64,000 nucleotides of DNA from Sphagnum magellanicum (lineage: Eukaryota > Streptophyta > Sphagnopsida > Sphagnales > Sphagnaceae), in contig CM038923.1 of NCBI GenBank assembly GCA_021904315.1, positions 7,756,038 to 7,820,037 of the forward strand, in the 5' to 3' direction. This document shows positions 13,242 through 27,125 of this stretch, piece after piece. Within the stretch, counting starts at the first letter, position 1, and every line of letters starts with the position of its first letter. The notes beneath the pieces are model-generated. The model was not told where the DNA came from. It was given only the letters and a program-made list of their open reading frames with translations, and did not search any database. The position numbers and the translations under genes are program-made.

Positions 13242-14227
13242 TGTCCCTCAAATTAGTAAGTAGGTAGCAAAGTTTGTAACAACTTGATGCCCACATTCCC
13301 AAACACTTATTGATTATACACCTTGGGAATACAAAACTCCACCTTCATGAAATCCTCAAAGTTTGCATCATTTGCCGAAGTCCTTAGAGATAGCCCAAGC
13401 TCTACACACATTGTTTGAAAATTGCAAAGTTGGCTTGTTATTGTGGTGCCTTGATATACAATCCAAGTGAACGGTTCACTTCTCCTTAAATATGAACAAG
13501 GACCAATGATTTTGAGCTAGATACAAGGCCACCACAATATTATAAAAATTTGAACAATTTTTGAAAAATTTGTTCCCCTACCTAGCCACATGTGTCATTC
13601 TTTGCAAATGTAAGTACAAACATGAAATCAAACCATGTGTTATTTAATTGTGCTTGAAAGTTTGACACTTTGAACATCATTAAAACTAATGTCAATTTTC
13701 ATACTCTTCAAACCCTTGAAAAATACAATGTAATCAATTATTTCCACATTCACACATTTCTTCAACTCCATTAATAGATTGTTGACCTTGCAAAGTGATC
13801 CCATTATACTACAATGTAAAAGAGCTAGATGCCATATGTGGTAGATTTTCTTAGCAAATTACATAGTAAGTCATGGCCCATCGTTATGGTCAATGAACAC
13901 ATCACAAATTGGTGTAGTAACATGGCTCGAGACAATAATGGAAACATGGTAAGGCATGAATCAAGTAATACCTACATGTATAATAGGAAATGTACACAAA
14001 TTGTTGTAACATATTTTTGAACATGCAGACTATTTCAATGTATGTTACAACTCTTTTCATAAGCAACCCATACATTCAATATGTAACTCATACATTACAT
14101 GCATGTGAAACAACTCTTTTTGTAACAAGGTGTAAGTTACTTGGATTCCAAGTAGCTACTATAACATATCCAATGTATGTAAATCAGGAATAACAAGTAG
14201 GGTTCATTGCAAAGAAACATATAATTC

Positions 14228-14671
14228 TTATAGCCGATCATCCTTATTAACTTGCATAATTGATTTGAAAGACTTTGGCACCATTGTCTTTGATGACTCT
14301 TTAGTTCCTTTGCACACATCCGTGCTGGTAGAAATTGGAGGTAACTCAATAAAAGTCGAGGTAGATACCTTATCAATGGGGACAATTAGTACGTGAATAG
14401 AAGGTGAAATTGGTACCTCAAATGGTGGTGGATCAATTAACACCTTAATAATGGTTGGAGTTGGTACCTCAATAGGAGGTTGGTGTAAGATTGTGGTAGA
14501 TGGTGGAGCGAGGATGTTACTTAGGGGTTCCATGGGCACCTTTGCATGGGAGGGAGTTGCCACTTCCAATGGGAATTGGGTCATCACTTTAACTAGTGAA
14601 TGAATGGGGGGTTGCTCAATATGGGATATAATTGTCATAAATGGCATCTTTGTTTCAAGCAAATGTAACAT
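14228..14671 (-). CDS. Uncharacterised Pro-rich repeat ORF (147 aa), probably a relic
   Basis: The frame has a true ATG and encodes 147 residues. It contains three degenerate units of roughly 17-30 residues with the pattern P-[L/I/F]-E-V-[A/P], at about residues 34-50, 66-82 and 83-99, rich in Pro, Ile and Val. The tail (about 120-147) is Lys/Ser-rich. Traces of similar Pro-rich text continue upstream in another frame to about 14817, which suggests a longer repeat protein broken by frameshifts. No known domain, signal peptide or membrane segment is recognised. It could be the Pro-rich spacer of a transposon protein or a chance open frame over a G/T-rich repeat. Expression is not supported by anything seen. 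Confidence 0.2.
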   Translation of the reverse strand: MLHLLETKMPFMTIISHIEQPPIHSLVKVMTQFPLEVATPSHAKVPMEPLSNILAPPSTTILHQPPIEVPTPTIIKVLIDPPPFEVPISPSIHVLIVPIDKVSTSTFIELPPISTSTDVCKGTKESSKTMVPKSFKSIMQVNKDDRL

Positions 14672-14817
14672 AACAAGGACAATAGTTGGCTTCCCAACAT
14701 GTGGAGATGAAATTTGAATTGGGGGGGAGTTATTAAGACATGATTTAATTTTATTATATCAAATTGTTGACTCAAGTTTTTGGGGGGGAGCAATTTGTAA
14801 GGGTGGTGAACTCTCAA

Positions 14818-17300
14818 ACTCTTGGGATGGCATATAACCTATGAAATTTTTTAATTGGCTACAAATTACCCCTCCTCCCAATTGGCTCAAAGTATGTAAT
14901 TAACTCGTGTCAAAATGTGGTGGGAGTTGGGATAATGGGATTATTAGTTCAAGGCGAACATATAAAATGCTCTCTATTGTAATTATTGGGTAAGGGGAGA
15001 CAACATCCTCTCATGTAGGTTTTGTGTTACCTGGTGTGTGGTAGTGATCAATCAAGGTAGAATAAATTAGGAGAATGGTAGGGATTAAACAAGGCAGTGA
15101 ATGAGCTTGATAGGATTAAAACTATTGGACATTTGATTTTGAATTACTTTTGGAAGGAAATGACTTAGGATGTAATTATGGAAATTGTCGGAGTGGAGAG
15201 ATTGTTTTTTTTACCCATAGAATGAAACTTAGAGAGTTGCTAAAGTTAGACATAAAGACATAATATGATTTCAAAGTTCTATTGATATTTGAAACCACAA
15301 TTTTTTTCATGTTTTCAATTTTGATTTCAATTTTTTAAACTACAGAGTTTGATATGATTCAATTTTGAGTAAAAATAATAGTGTGGATTTGATGTTTGTA
15401 TTTATTATGTTTTGGCTTTTTGATAATTAAACTATATTTTGACCACAATTTTTTTTTATAAAAGGAAATATAATTTGAATAGAATGAATAATAGTTATAA
15501 AAGAAAATTTGTGTGAAACAATTTACCAAGATTGTTTTGAAGAATTGAAACCACATATTTTAAATGTTGAAATGAGTAATTGAAGAGAAATGTGTATTAT
15601 TTTAAGTAGACATAGAACAATTATAGGATAGAATCTATGCCTACCATCTTACCATAAAATTATTGTTACCAATATTTTTCCTAGTTTTTTCAAATGTCTA
15701 ATGGTTGGGTCACGATTTTTTTGAGTGTCCAACTTTTTGTATGTATTCATAATCTTTTAGTATTTTCAAATGCTAGAAAAAATTTACACATTTCCACCAA
15801 CCTTATCACTTAAACATATGACTTGCACAAATTTTTAGGTGTCAAAATTTTCAAACATTCAAACCATATGACATGTGACATTAGTGTACCCACTTTGGGT
15901 TCAAATATATGAAAGCTATTGGTATTTTATGAAAAGAAGTCATATTTCATGAGTATTAAAAAAATATGGGACCCTTTTATAAACCATATGACTACAACTT
16001 CAAGAATATAGGTCGCACTAATATACCTCCTTGTTAACACCTTCCAAATTGGTTTCATATCATTTCTTAATAAAATAAGGTATTTTCCTATGGTACAATT
16101 TTCAACAATTTCAAAAGGATCCAAATACACAAGTTTGCATAATCACTATTAATCAACGGGCTAAATTGGTGAAAGGATGTATCTAATGGATACTGATGAA
16201 AATACACCAATTATTTTTCAATATATATATATAAGAAATCCATACATGTATGAATTATTTGTTTTGCAGGACATAAATTTGGTGTTTTTACAATACTACC
16301 AAAATACCATTTGTATTCATAATTATGGATATGTCTTAATATTTTTGTGATGTGTTTGTTGCATATTACATTATTGTGATTTCAAATTTTAGAAAGCACC
16401 TAACATTGCATTATATGGTATTTTGTTCAAAAAATCACATAGAAAGGTATGTGGGACAATATTTTTTAAGCATTCAAGCAAACCATGACCTAGTCATCTC
16501 CTCCCATTTCATTTTCATTAGCATCAAAGGTGTTCAAGGAGGTACTTTGAACTAAATCATGGTGAGTGGCAAAAGGTTATTTTGTTGCAAGATGCTTTAG
16601 TAAATGGTGATTTTGCAATTTCTTCAAGGCAACCACCCTAACATCTTGTTTAGTTGTTTCAAAATTTGAATGCCTCTTGCAAAAAGGTATATTTATTTGT
16701 AAGAACACTCATAACTTGTGACAAAGCTAATGTACAACACTTTCCATGTTATAGGGTACTTTAACTAAATGATTATTTAAAGAATTGTCCTATAATTTAT
16801 GTTACAATTATAGGTTAGGAATTGTGCATATTTACCTATCCTAGTACTAATTCAACCCAAGCCAATGTCTTTTCTCTGTATTAACCAAATAGTGAAGGTT
16901 ACATCAAAAGTGTAATGTTTTGGATCTAAATGAAGTTGCTGCCAACCAAAAATAAATTCCTCCCTATTTTGCAAAACAAATTCATGGACAACTTGCAATT
17001 GCACACGATGCATCCACTCTTTAAACTCCATTTTCCACTCAATAGAAGAAAACAAGCCTTCATATGCATTGATGGCTTGGGTTTGCCAACCTTCCCCAAC
17101 TAACAACCCCACCTCTCTTGCAAACAACACTAGTAAAAAAAACATCATTTGCGATTGTCATTTGCAACTAAATTTAAGTCGCAAGTGACATAACAACTAA
17201 AAATCAACATAGTAACAAACAACAAGTTGTAGACAACCATTAATTGCAGAAAATAGATGAAATATTTTTTCGTAAAATACGAATATGATAAGTGGGACAA
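14818..17300. other. AT-rich DNA with small unassigned frames
   Basis: No gene could be supported. A 98-residue minus-strand frame at 16852-17148 has ordinary composition, including Trp and charged residues, and could be a fragment of a decayed element protein. It matches no family I recognise. The rest is A/T-rich. Confidence 0.4.
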
Positions 17301-18730
17301 CACAAGCAATCAAGTTACACCGAATAACTAATGAGGTATAATGCATGAAGGAAACTTTTACAATGATATGGAATGTTTCATGGGAATCACATTGGATGAA
17401 ACTTCATCTAATAATACATGTTACAAGAATAATTTCATTAATGAAAAATGGCCAAAGGAAAAATGGGGAAAATTGTACATAACACATGGCATGTTACAAG
17501 GGAAACCCTAATGCTAAATGGAATGAATACCTTGTTCAAATGACTTGTGGGTTACAAGTTGTGGCTCAATTGATGTCTAGGGGCAAAAAAATTGTGAAAT
17601 GTTACAAAAAATTGAAACTAGCATATCAAGACAAATGGAATTGGTTACAACACAAGCTTGATAAGATTACATCAACTATCTAATGGTGTACAATGCAGAG
17701 GGAACCTTTTACAATGATAAAAAATGTTACATGGGATTCAGATAGAAAAAGATTTCATCAATAATAAAACATGTAACAACTAGGATTTAGTGATGCAACA
17801 AGGCAAAAGACAAAGGTACAATTATACCCAGTTTGTGGGCATATTATCAAAGATTTAGCCTAAACCTTCATTGAATGAATGGCTTGTGAAAAGCTGTGTA
17901 GGTTACAAACTGTGTTGCAACACAAATACATAGAATTATACACCATTTGTGAACATGTATAACAAGGAAAGCTTCATGTTACAATATTATAAATAGCTAG
18001 TATGCTCCAAAAATCTATACCAAACAAATAACCACTAGTAAATTCGAAATAATAACAAATGCCTAAGGTTTTTAACCAAGTATGTGTATAGACAAAGGTT
18101 ATAAACTTGACCTTAAGCTTTTTTTAATAGGCTTCCACTACTACAAAATGTGGTGCAGTTCACTAATCCCTATTCACTAGACTAATGAATTCACTACTTT
18201 TTCACTAGTCCCCGTTCATTACAACCAGTGGATTCACTCAAAATTCAATGAAATCACTTGGCATACAAGGACACCTTTTGTTGTAGTGTTCGGGTATATA
18301 ACATATTAAGACAAGTGGAACTAATTACAACACAAGTTTGAATAAGTTATATCAACTATCTAATGATATACAATGCAAGAGGAACCTTTTACAATGATAT
18401 GGATTGTTACATGGGATTCACATAAAAGGAGACTTCATAGATAGTAAAACATGTAACAACTAGGATTCAATGATGCAACAAGACAAAAAACAAAGTGGGC
18501 AATTGTACTTAGTTTATGGGCATGTTACACAAAGTTTGTGGACATATTATATGGGATTTAGCCTAAGCTTGCATGGAATGAGTAGCTTGTGAAAAGATGT
18601 GTAAGTTATAAACTATGCCACAACACGAAAACATGGAATTTTACACAATTTGTGTGCATATAACAAGGGAAGCCTAAAGCTACAAGGAATGAATGCCTTG
18701 TTTAATGTCTTGTAAGTTATAAACAACAAT
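17301..18730. repeat. Large degenerate tandem repeat split by a CACTA miniature element
   Basis: Three related units begin at CACAAG words at 17301, 17651 and 18331. Shared blocks in the same order are CAACTATCTAATG, GGAACCTTTTACAATGAT, a TTACATGGGATTCA block, ATAAAACATGTAACAACTAG and GGCTTGTGAAAAG-like text. The first two starts are 350 bp apart. The second and third are further apart, partly because a 153-bp miniature element sits between them at 18136-18288. A weak trace of a further unit may begin near 18826. Unit identity falls off strongly in the first copy. No protein is encoded. Confidence 0.75.
18136..18288. mobile_element. CACTA-type miniature element, copy 3 (best preserved)
   Basis: This copy has the clearest ends: CACTACTACAAAA on the left and TTTTGTTGTAGTG on the right, an inverted pair with one mismatch. 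It is flanked by the identical triplet TTC at 18133-18135 and 18289-18291. At 153 bp it aligns end to end with the copies at 8633 and 9484. CACTA termini plus a 3-bp target duplication are the signature of the CACTA/EnSpm superfamily, which is the basis of the assignment. It inserted into an existing tandem repeat. Confidence 0.8.
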
Positions 18731-21700
18731 ATTAAAAACAAGAAAAGGCGTGAAAATGACAAGACCTTAAACACACATTTCAATGGTAAAAAACATAACT
18801 TAGGATGATGCATGAACCAATAAAGCAAATGGAATTGGTTTTTATAACTTCAATCATGAAGTCCCACAAAATTAATGCCCATGTTACAAAAACGATCAAA
18901 AAAAAAACCTATGAGTATGGACATGTTTTAAGGGTAGAAGATAGTAAAAATAAATTACTAGGGTTAACGCAAAACAATGTTGTGCATACCTGAACTGAAT
19001 AATAGGGATGAGATTTGGAATCAAAGCCTAGTAGAAAGGAAATTGGAGTTTGAAATAATGCATGTAAGAAACAATGCAAATACACATGATCAAGAGGATG
19101 AGAACTTATCAATTTACTAATCAAGAGCTAGCATCTCATTCGGAGATGGAACAAGTCAAGAACATGGAACATGTTTGATGAATGCAAAAGTGAAGAGAAA
19201 CAAAACATATGCAATGTAAGAACATAAGACACGTTTAGTAGCTTTGGAAAAGGGGGTGAGAAATGATGTTACTACTAGCAATTTTGCAATGCAAGAACTC
19301 TATGAATTGGGAAATGAAAGCACTTGAGGGTGGATCGGAATTTGTAAAACCACCTACAACAATTAAATAACTAATGGATGCGATTAAGCAACTGCAAAGG
19401 CAACGAGAAGAAGGATGGGTTTACGTGCATAGAGGAATAATGGAGATGGGGGAGTATTGTGCAAAATGGCTTAAAACAAGCATGTCAACGAAAGGTGACG
19501 ACAATGCCCTAAAAAATAATAATTGGAATTTTTAAAAAAAATAGTGTCTAAAGCAACCTTTTTTTCAATTTGTGATGTAACTTAGATGAGGATTGTACAT
19601 AAGTTGCTTTAAATTTGGCTATAAATGAAATTAAAAAAAAAGTTTTAATATCCTTATGTTTTTGGTTATTTATTTGAACCATGTATAAAAATGTGGTGAT
19701 TTTTGAAGATTATTTGAATTTTTTTCAAATTTTGGTGATTTATTTTTAAAAATTGAATGAATTTTGGACAACATTTTTCCAAAATTCTGTACTAAAAAAA
19801 AAGCTTGGTCCAAAGTTATCCCAAGATGGAATGTATTTTGTTATTTTCAAGTTCATGTTTACATCTTAAAAAGCTTTCATGGCTTTTTATAGTGTATAAT
19901 TTGAGATACACTATTCCTTTGTGCTTGGAAAAAAAAATTGCAATTTCAATCATGTATTAATATACCAATTCAATAAAAATGAGACAATTTACACAAATAT
20001 TAGAAAAACATGGATGGCAAATTGGCATTTGTTCATAATAAAAGTACACTCATTGAATTAATTTTTATTATATAATTTATGTTTAACTATTTTATGTCAT
20101 ACATAGCAATTCCCACCAATAGCAGGTCGATTTTCAATATGAATCAATTTGCACCTTACACCCATTGCATGAAAGTTTAAACAATATTTAACAATTTTTT
20201 TGGTTTGTTCTAGGATTCGCATTCAAATATACACTTGACACAAGTGTGATGAGTTGAAAAAATAGTTATTAGTATTATCATACAACTAAATCATTTTAAA
20301 CATACAAATTTTCATAGGTAATATTAAGTGTTTCCAAGAACTAGATTTTTCTTGCCATATATCCAAGGTATAAAATGAACACCATTGATAAAACTTCAAA
20401 ACATATACTGTACTACCTTTTTAGGTTTGGCATAAATTAAATTATTTTCAAATTTGCCGAATTTTTTGGATATTAATAGTTAGTTATGACAAAAATTAAA
20501 AAAATTCATGCAACCAACTAAGTTTGATTGATGAACCTCTCCAACTGGCTTTCAACAACAACTTATTGACCACCTAACCACAAAGCACTAAACTTCTCTT
20601 CTATTAGCATCTGGTTATAGTAAATTTAATACAAAATGCCAAAATTTTAAGAATTCAAATTTTAATCGCCTAATTAAAAATTGAAAATTAAATTAATTAT
20701 TCGGCACTGAGGTGCCAAACTTTAAAAGGTACTACAATAACAAAAGGGTCTAATGTCAAAACAACTATCCTCTTCCCTTTTCTATTCTTCTAGGGACATA
20801 TTTTTAAAGTTTTTTTTTTGGATTTTTTTATGGCACAAGACAAGTATACATTTACTGTTATGCTTTGAGCTTCAAGTTGTATCAAAATTTTAAAGGAAAT
20901 CAATATTACTTAAGGGAAATTTTTATTAAAAAAATGTGTATCTTTGTTAATGCAATTTCCAATCATTTAAATTTATTCATTTTGAACATCCTTAATTATA
21001 TTATTTTTCCTCTTTGTTAACTTGAACTTAGCACAACATTGGACAACGTCTTTATAGTTTACTATAATAAACTATAATAAAGAACTCAAACTTAACAAAG
21101 GCATAATCCTAAAATCAAACCTTGCACATAACCATATTTTGGCATTAACATGATTAGTAAATATATGAACCTTAATTGTGTGATGTACAAATTATTATTG
21201 TTTTGATTTTTTGAAAAGAAGTCACCATTTCTAATTGCTTTTTTAATTTGAAGGTTTTTTGTCACTACTTTGTTATTACTATATTCCCTAAATGGATTAG
21301 GCATTCATTTAATTTAATTTATATTTTTTTTGAGTTTTTGAAAAAAATACTTACCTCAAATGCCAAAAATCAATATAATTAATTTTTGTTGGATCTAAGA
21401 GTTGAACCTAGGTTTATGGGGCTACGCACCCCACACACATGGTTTAAACACATTGCACATTTATTACAATTTTTTGCCTCTTGTTAACGATATTGTATAA
21501 ATTAGAATGTTCAAAAATTCAAAATCTCATGCTAAAGTTTTAAATTGCAAATATATTAATTATTCCGCAAACAATTATCAAATTTGTTGAAGGATTACAA
21601 TATTTGGAAAAAAAACTTTGGACAATTTTTTCTATCACTAATAAATTTAAAACCTAACTTTGGGATGTTTATCACCTCCTCTTATTTTATAAATTAAATA

Positions 21701-24700
21701 AATAAATAACAATCGTGAGATTTAGGGCATGGAACTAAAAACCTTTTACATTTTATGAAAATCACATTTTGATTTGTTATACTTATAACATTTAGAACAC
21801 CTTATTATGTTATAATGATTTTGAAATTCATAACATGACATGATATATTATTTAAAAGTGACCTTATGCAAGTAAAACAACTTTCAAAGTTATTTTTAAA
21901 ATTAGACCTTTCAAATTTAATCTAAATTATTTACATGAAATATCTATTATATTTTAACTTTGTGGTTACTTAGATTCTTTAATTTACTACATTTGATGGA
22001 CAAATATTATTGTAAAGAATTTAATTACTTTGATACACCCAAATGGGCCATTAGTTGTGATGCACCAATTTAAGAGATTTTTTTTTACAATTGCTTCTAA
22101 AAAATCAATATGATCTTGCATAAATGTTTCACCAAAACATTTATTCATGTTATTTTTAAATGTGTTGTCAAAAAAATAAAATGTCACCAAACATAATAAA
22201 AATAATGGTGGCTCTTTATTTGTGTTATTCAAAACTACTTACAAACTTAATATGTCTCCCGTGAACCTACTATGTTTACAACAAACCTACCATGTGCCTT
22301 TTTATAATTTGATTGTAAACTTCATTGAAAAAAAACCATGATGAATCATTCAAATTATTTCCTTTCACTTAAAAAATAATTTCATTCACATTTGTACCAA
22401 TTAAATTTGGTACGAGTAACAATTAAAGCAATGGTAAGGAAATGAAGAGAATGCCATTACATATATGAAATATTGATGATAATGAAAAAAATTCCAATGG
22501 TGGCTTGCATCATATTTTGTATGAAATACAACACTTAATGTCAAATTGAACTAGTAAATGTCATTTGTGCTAATAAATCTACACAAGATCTTGTGCTTAT
22601 GGAAATGTGATGTGCAATAAAATGATTACTATTAATTAATCAACTATAATTATTAGTTTAAATGTATCACCTAATGTTGTCCCATTTTCAATGTTTATAG
22701 TTGTGGATCAAGAAACAAGTGTATATCATGATGTTGATTGTGATAAAAAATATAAACAATCCAATATAAAGGGATGCATGTAGCTATTATTACAAATAAT
22801 GCATTGAAAATAACAAGTAAAAAGGTGAAGAGGGATGCAAAGCCTTTTTTTAAATGACCAATAGTTAAAAATAAAAATAAAAATAATGGATTGATGAAAA
22901 TAATAAAAGTGATGACAAGATAATGAACAAAATTAACAATTCACATGAATTTATTTTGTCATAACAATATTAATATCGTGTGCAATAGTATTCCACCTTC
23001 TTTATATTAAAAAGTTGGTGATTGGACAACTAATCTGATGTTGGCAAACACAATGAAATTATGATAGGGCTTTAGGGGTGATAACTTAATGGTATGCCTT
23101 TTTTAAGTAATACAAAACTATCCAATTCAGACCTATTAATAAGGGGTAAAAAAACTCTCCCATGTCTTTTACAACTAGTTTAACTTGGGGTTTGATGATA
23201 GTTTGTGAATTGAGTTGTGTTCCTAAAAACATTTGTGATAATGGTGATGAAAAAAAACATGGGTTAATTTTTTAAAATTGTATTTTCTTATGAATAACCA
23301 TGCATAAAAATCACATGAAAACTTTAATTATTGTTTTTGAAGGAGCAAATTCACAACACTTCTTGCTTGAACCTTGTTCATAACATTGATAGATAATAAT
23401 GAAATTCTTTCAATATTTCAAATATGTTAAATCATAATCAAGGTTTATCTAGTACATGATATGCACAAATGTTATTATGAAATGAGTACTAATGCATATT
23501 TGGGATTTCATTTTGCACTTCAAAGTAAAAGCACAATTAGGTGACTCACTTTTGACATTTTGAATAATTCACATCATACATTGTTTGAATTCATACAATC
23601 ATAATAATTATCAAACTATAAATCCTATAATTATTTGTTATGTTGTTGGTCATAAATATTGATAGGCCACCCTATTAATACCTTTAAACATGTGATTTGT
23701 CAAAAAAATTGTTATGAAAGCTTGAAGATTTCAATGTAAAATGGACCCAAAAAATAATGAAAAAAATCATAACATTTAAAATCTTTGAAAATGAGATATT
23801 ATTGTATTAAACAAGTTTCAATGCATTTTACTCTTAAATTCTTCATTTGATGGTCAAGTTTTTTTCACATTAATATGATATATATTTTGTGTTCACATTT
23901 TTCATTTTCTTTTTGTGACAAATGTAATGTCATCATGATTTCAAAAGCTCATTATGAATTTCCATTATGAATAATGTTTTTCCTTAAAATTCATCTATAA
24001 TTTTTAATATGATTTTCACTAAAGTTTATACTATACAAATCATTTTTAAAATGACAATGTTAATGTTAAAAATGGCCTCACATTTTTAAGTTCATTTGTA
24101 ATCCCATAAAAACTATAACTATGACAATCCAAACTATTCACTTAATTGTGCTTACCCCCTTTAAATGCATAATTCTCAAAGAAGTCAACATAAGAAAATA
24201 TTGTGTGAGGTGACAAATTTGGCACAAAAGACTTTAAAACTCTTTTTCATGTTTTAATGTAAAACTATGTATCACAAACTTTTACAATTTAGGCTTCAAG
24301 TCACCTATGAATTGACTTGATTATGTTTCACAATATTCTAAAGTCATAAAAACCTTTTGCTCACATCCATTTGCATTTTTTAAAACAATGTAATTAATTT
24401 TGTGTCAAAGTCACAAGTTTTTATGAATTCAATTTAGATAAGGAAATTCTCAAGGTATAAGCACCATAGTTTGGAAAATCACCCAACAAACATTTCTTTC
24501 TATGAAATGATGAAAAAACATATATTTGGGGCATAAAATGGACATGATCACAATGTTATTTATTTCTGAAATTAACATATATGGAATTTCACAATAAATT
24601 TTTGCACATGAAGAATGAATGCACTACCCATGAACCCCTTTCCCATGACTTATCATACCATTAATTTATTCCTTCAACTCATCGATTTTAGTGTGATACC

Positions 24701-25634
24701 TTCAATAATAAGCATTCCATTCCTATAAAATTTTGACAAACCAAGGCTTGAAGGATTCAAATGCTATTAGCTACATTTAAACATCAATGTGCTTCTCTTT
24801 AAACAAGGTAAAAATATTCAAGCTACAAAACAAAATCATAGCACATGGTTTTGAATAATTATTCAATAAGCATGAAAGGCCCTAGTTTTTCATAGAGGAC
24901 TTAGTCATAGAGGACCACTCAAGTACCCATGGGCACCATTTATTTCATAAGCACCAATGACAATTTACAAGCATGCATACAATTTGATTCTAAACATCCA
25001 TACATTTTTCATAACATTGTTCACTACTTCACATTAGAGGCGACGCCTTTACTTCAAATGGATAAAATATTTTAAAAAGACCCTAGCTTGTATCTGTTAT
25101 ACACCTAACCATCACTTCTTTTATTAGCACCACTTAGGATTTCAACACATCCAATCGATGCAAAATAAAATTAAACCACAATCTATTCAAGTAATTATCC
25201 CAAAAGGACAATCATTTCAAATAACACAAAACATTGAATCCTCTAACAAGTAATAAAATTGTTATAATCTTTTTCTAACCACTCCTAGCCCCAAACATGT
25301 ATGAAGTGTGGAGTCACCATATGTAAAGGCATGTTAACTAACATAATCCAAAAGTTTTCATCTACAAAACTTTGGCACAACACAACTATGTCACTCACAA
25401 ACACAATTTTTACCATCCCTTCCTTAACGCACTATTGCAAAAACATGGCTTTTAACACCCCTTGCTTTTTTACTACAATGATTATGGATTTAACCATATT
25501 TATCCATAATCACTTATTTCATTTATTTTCAATAAATAAAAATGTAGGTATGTACGATTTGGACTAATTCCAAATACTATTATAATAAAATCAAACATAC
25601 TAAAATATATTTGGAATATCCAACACATATACAT
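18731..25634. other. AT-rich gene-free DNA
   Basis: Nothing recognisable was found across 6.9 kb: no exon-like frame, no RNA gene and no terminal repeats. At 21383-21430 a minus-strand GGTTCAACTCTTA word resembles an RNA polymerase III B box, but no tRNA fold accompanies it. Confidence 0.5.
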
Positions 25635-25790
25635 GGACTATATAAGTGATTAAAAATAATCATACACATTTTGACATGGACTATGACATGTCAAATGTGA
25701 CTAAATATAGTCATAAACATTTTGATGTGGAATATGATGTGTCACACATGATTAAAAACAATCATAAACATTTTGACATGGAATATGATA
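25635..25790. repeat. Short tandem repeat with a conserved mini-stem
   Basis: Units run 25635-25677, 25678-25728 and 25729-25779, with a truncated fourth. Each starts GGA[C/A]TAT and ends in an ATTTTGA[C/T][A/G]T block. Each unit holds a small inverted repeat: TGATT...AATCA in units 1 and 3, and TGACT...AGTCA in unit 2. Confidence 0.8.
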
Positions 25791-27125
25791 GGAAAATAAA
25801 TATGAATTTCATGTTCTGATTTATTGTTTGTAATGTTTAATATAAAAATAAAAATTGAGAAAAAAGGAAAAATAAATAAAATGACATATGAATTTTTTTC
25901 CATATTTTTAATTGTTAAAAAAAACAACACACGTAATATGCATGTGCAACTTGGATTAATTTAACATCTTTAAATTGCATATTAAAATTTTTAATTTAAA
26001 AATAAAAACTTGAAAATTAATTATATAATCAGAAATTTGAAATTCAATTCAGTGTGAATTTCTAAAAAATAGAAATTTTCACACATTATTATTATTGGTT
26101 TTTTCCCTAACCCTACATATAAAAAATATAATATAATATTTTAATATTTTTAAAAGTTAAAAATTATTAAATATATATTTACGGAAAATTTCAATAAATT
26201 AATTGGAATTAAATACATTAAAAAAATGGAATACATTTTACATTTTCAAATTCAATGGCACTATAATTTTCAATGTAATTAGAAGATTAAATTATGAATT
26301 AAACTAAACAATGATGTTCATGTGTGATCAATTTCATTACGAAATCACTTTATTATATAATAAGATTTCAATGTGAAATATTAAAAAAATGATTCAATTT
26401 TAAAGTTATATTTGAATGGCATTCCAAATTGAATTATATAAATTTAAAACAGGAATTTATTTCTTTATGATATTTGAAAGAAAGAAAAAAAATTCACTCA
26501 ATGAAAAATATTAAAAAACTGAATGTTTTACAGTTTTGGAAACTGAAATATTTTGGAATCTAGTTAATTGAAATTTCGACTAAACTAATTGGAATTAAAT
26601 GTATTATAAATTTAAGTAATCAAATTTTCATTTTAAAATTTAAATGCATTATAAGTTTCAGTGTAATTATGAACTTACCTAATTGTGTAATAAGCTTGGA
26701 ATGGGAAATATTCAAAAAATAATTTAATTTAATTTAAATTTAATGACATTTGAAGTTGAATTGTATAAATTTCACAAATGAAACTCATTTCATTATGAGT
26801 TTTTGAAAAAAAATTGACTAAAATTATTATTCTTGTTTTTTGGCTGAAGTCAATATATGATTTTTTTTTGTTTTAATCTTACTGGAAATTTAGTTAACTG
26901 AAAAATTGAATAAATGAATTGGAATTAAATATATTTTAAATCAATGTAATACATTTTATATTCTGAAATTAAAAGGCATTATAACTTTATATGTATTTAT
27001 GAAACTAAATTATGATGTTAATGATGTACATTTGTAATCAATTTCATTATGAAATTAGTTAAATATTTAGAGAGCCCATAATGTGAAAATATTCAAAAAA
27101 ATAATGATATAATATTTATGATAAA
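25791..27125. other. Extremely A/T-rich gene-free DNA
   Basis: Almost pure A/T sequence with many AAATT, TTAAT and GAAATT words. Related phrases such as TTGGAATTAAAT recur near 26.2, 26.6 and 26.9 kb with similar neighbours, so a very old tandem or dispersed repeat may underlie it. No gene is visible. Confidence 0.5.

Noticed and set aside
21383-21430. B-box-like GGTTCAACTCTTA on the minus strand, possible tRNA or SINE
   Set aside because: No A box at proper distance and no cloverleaf arms could be drawn.
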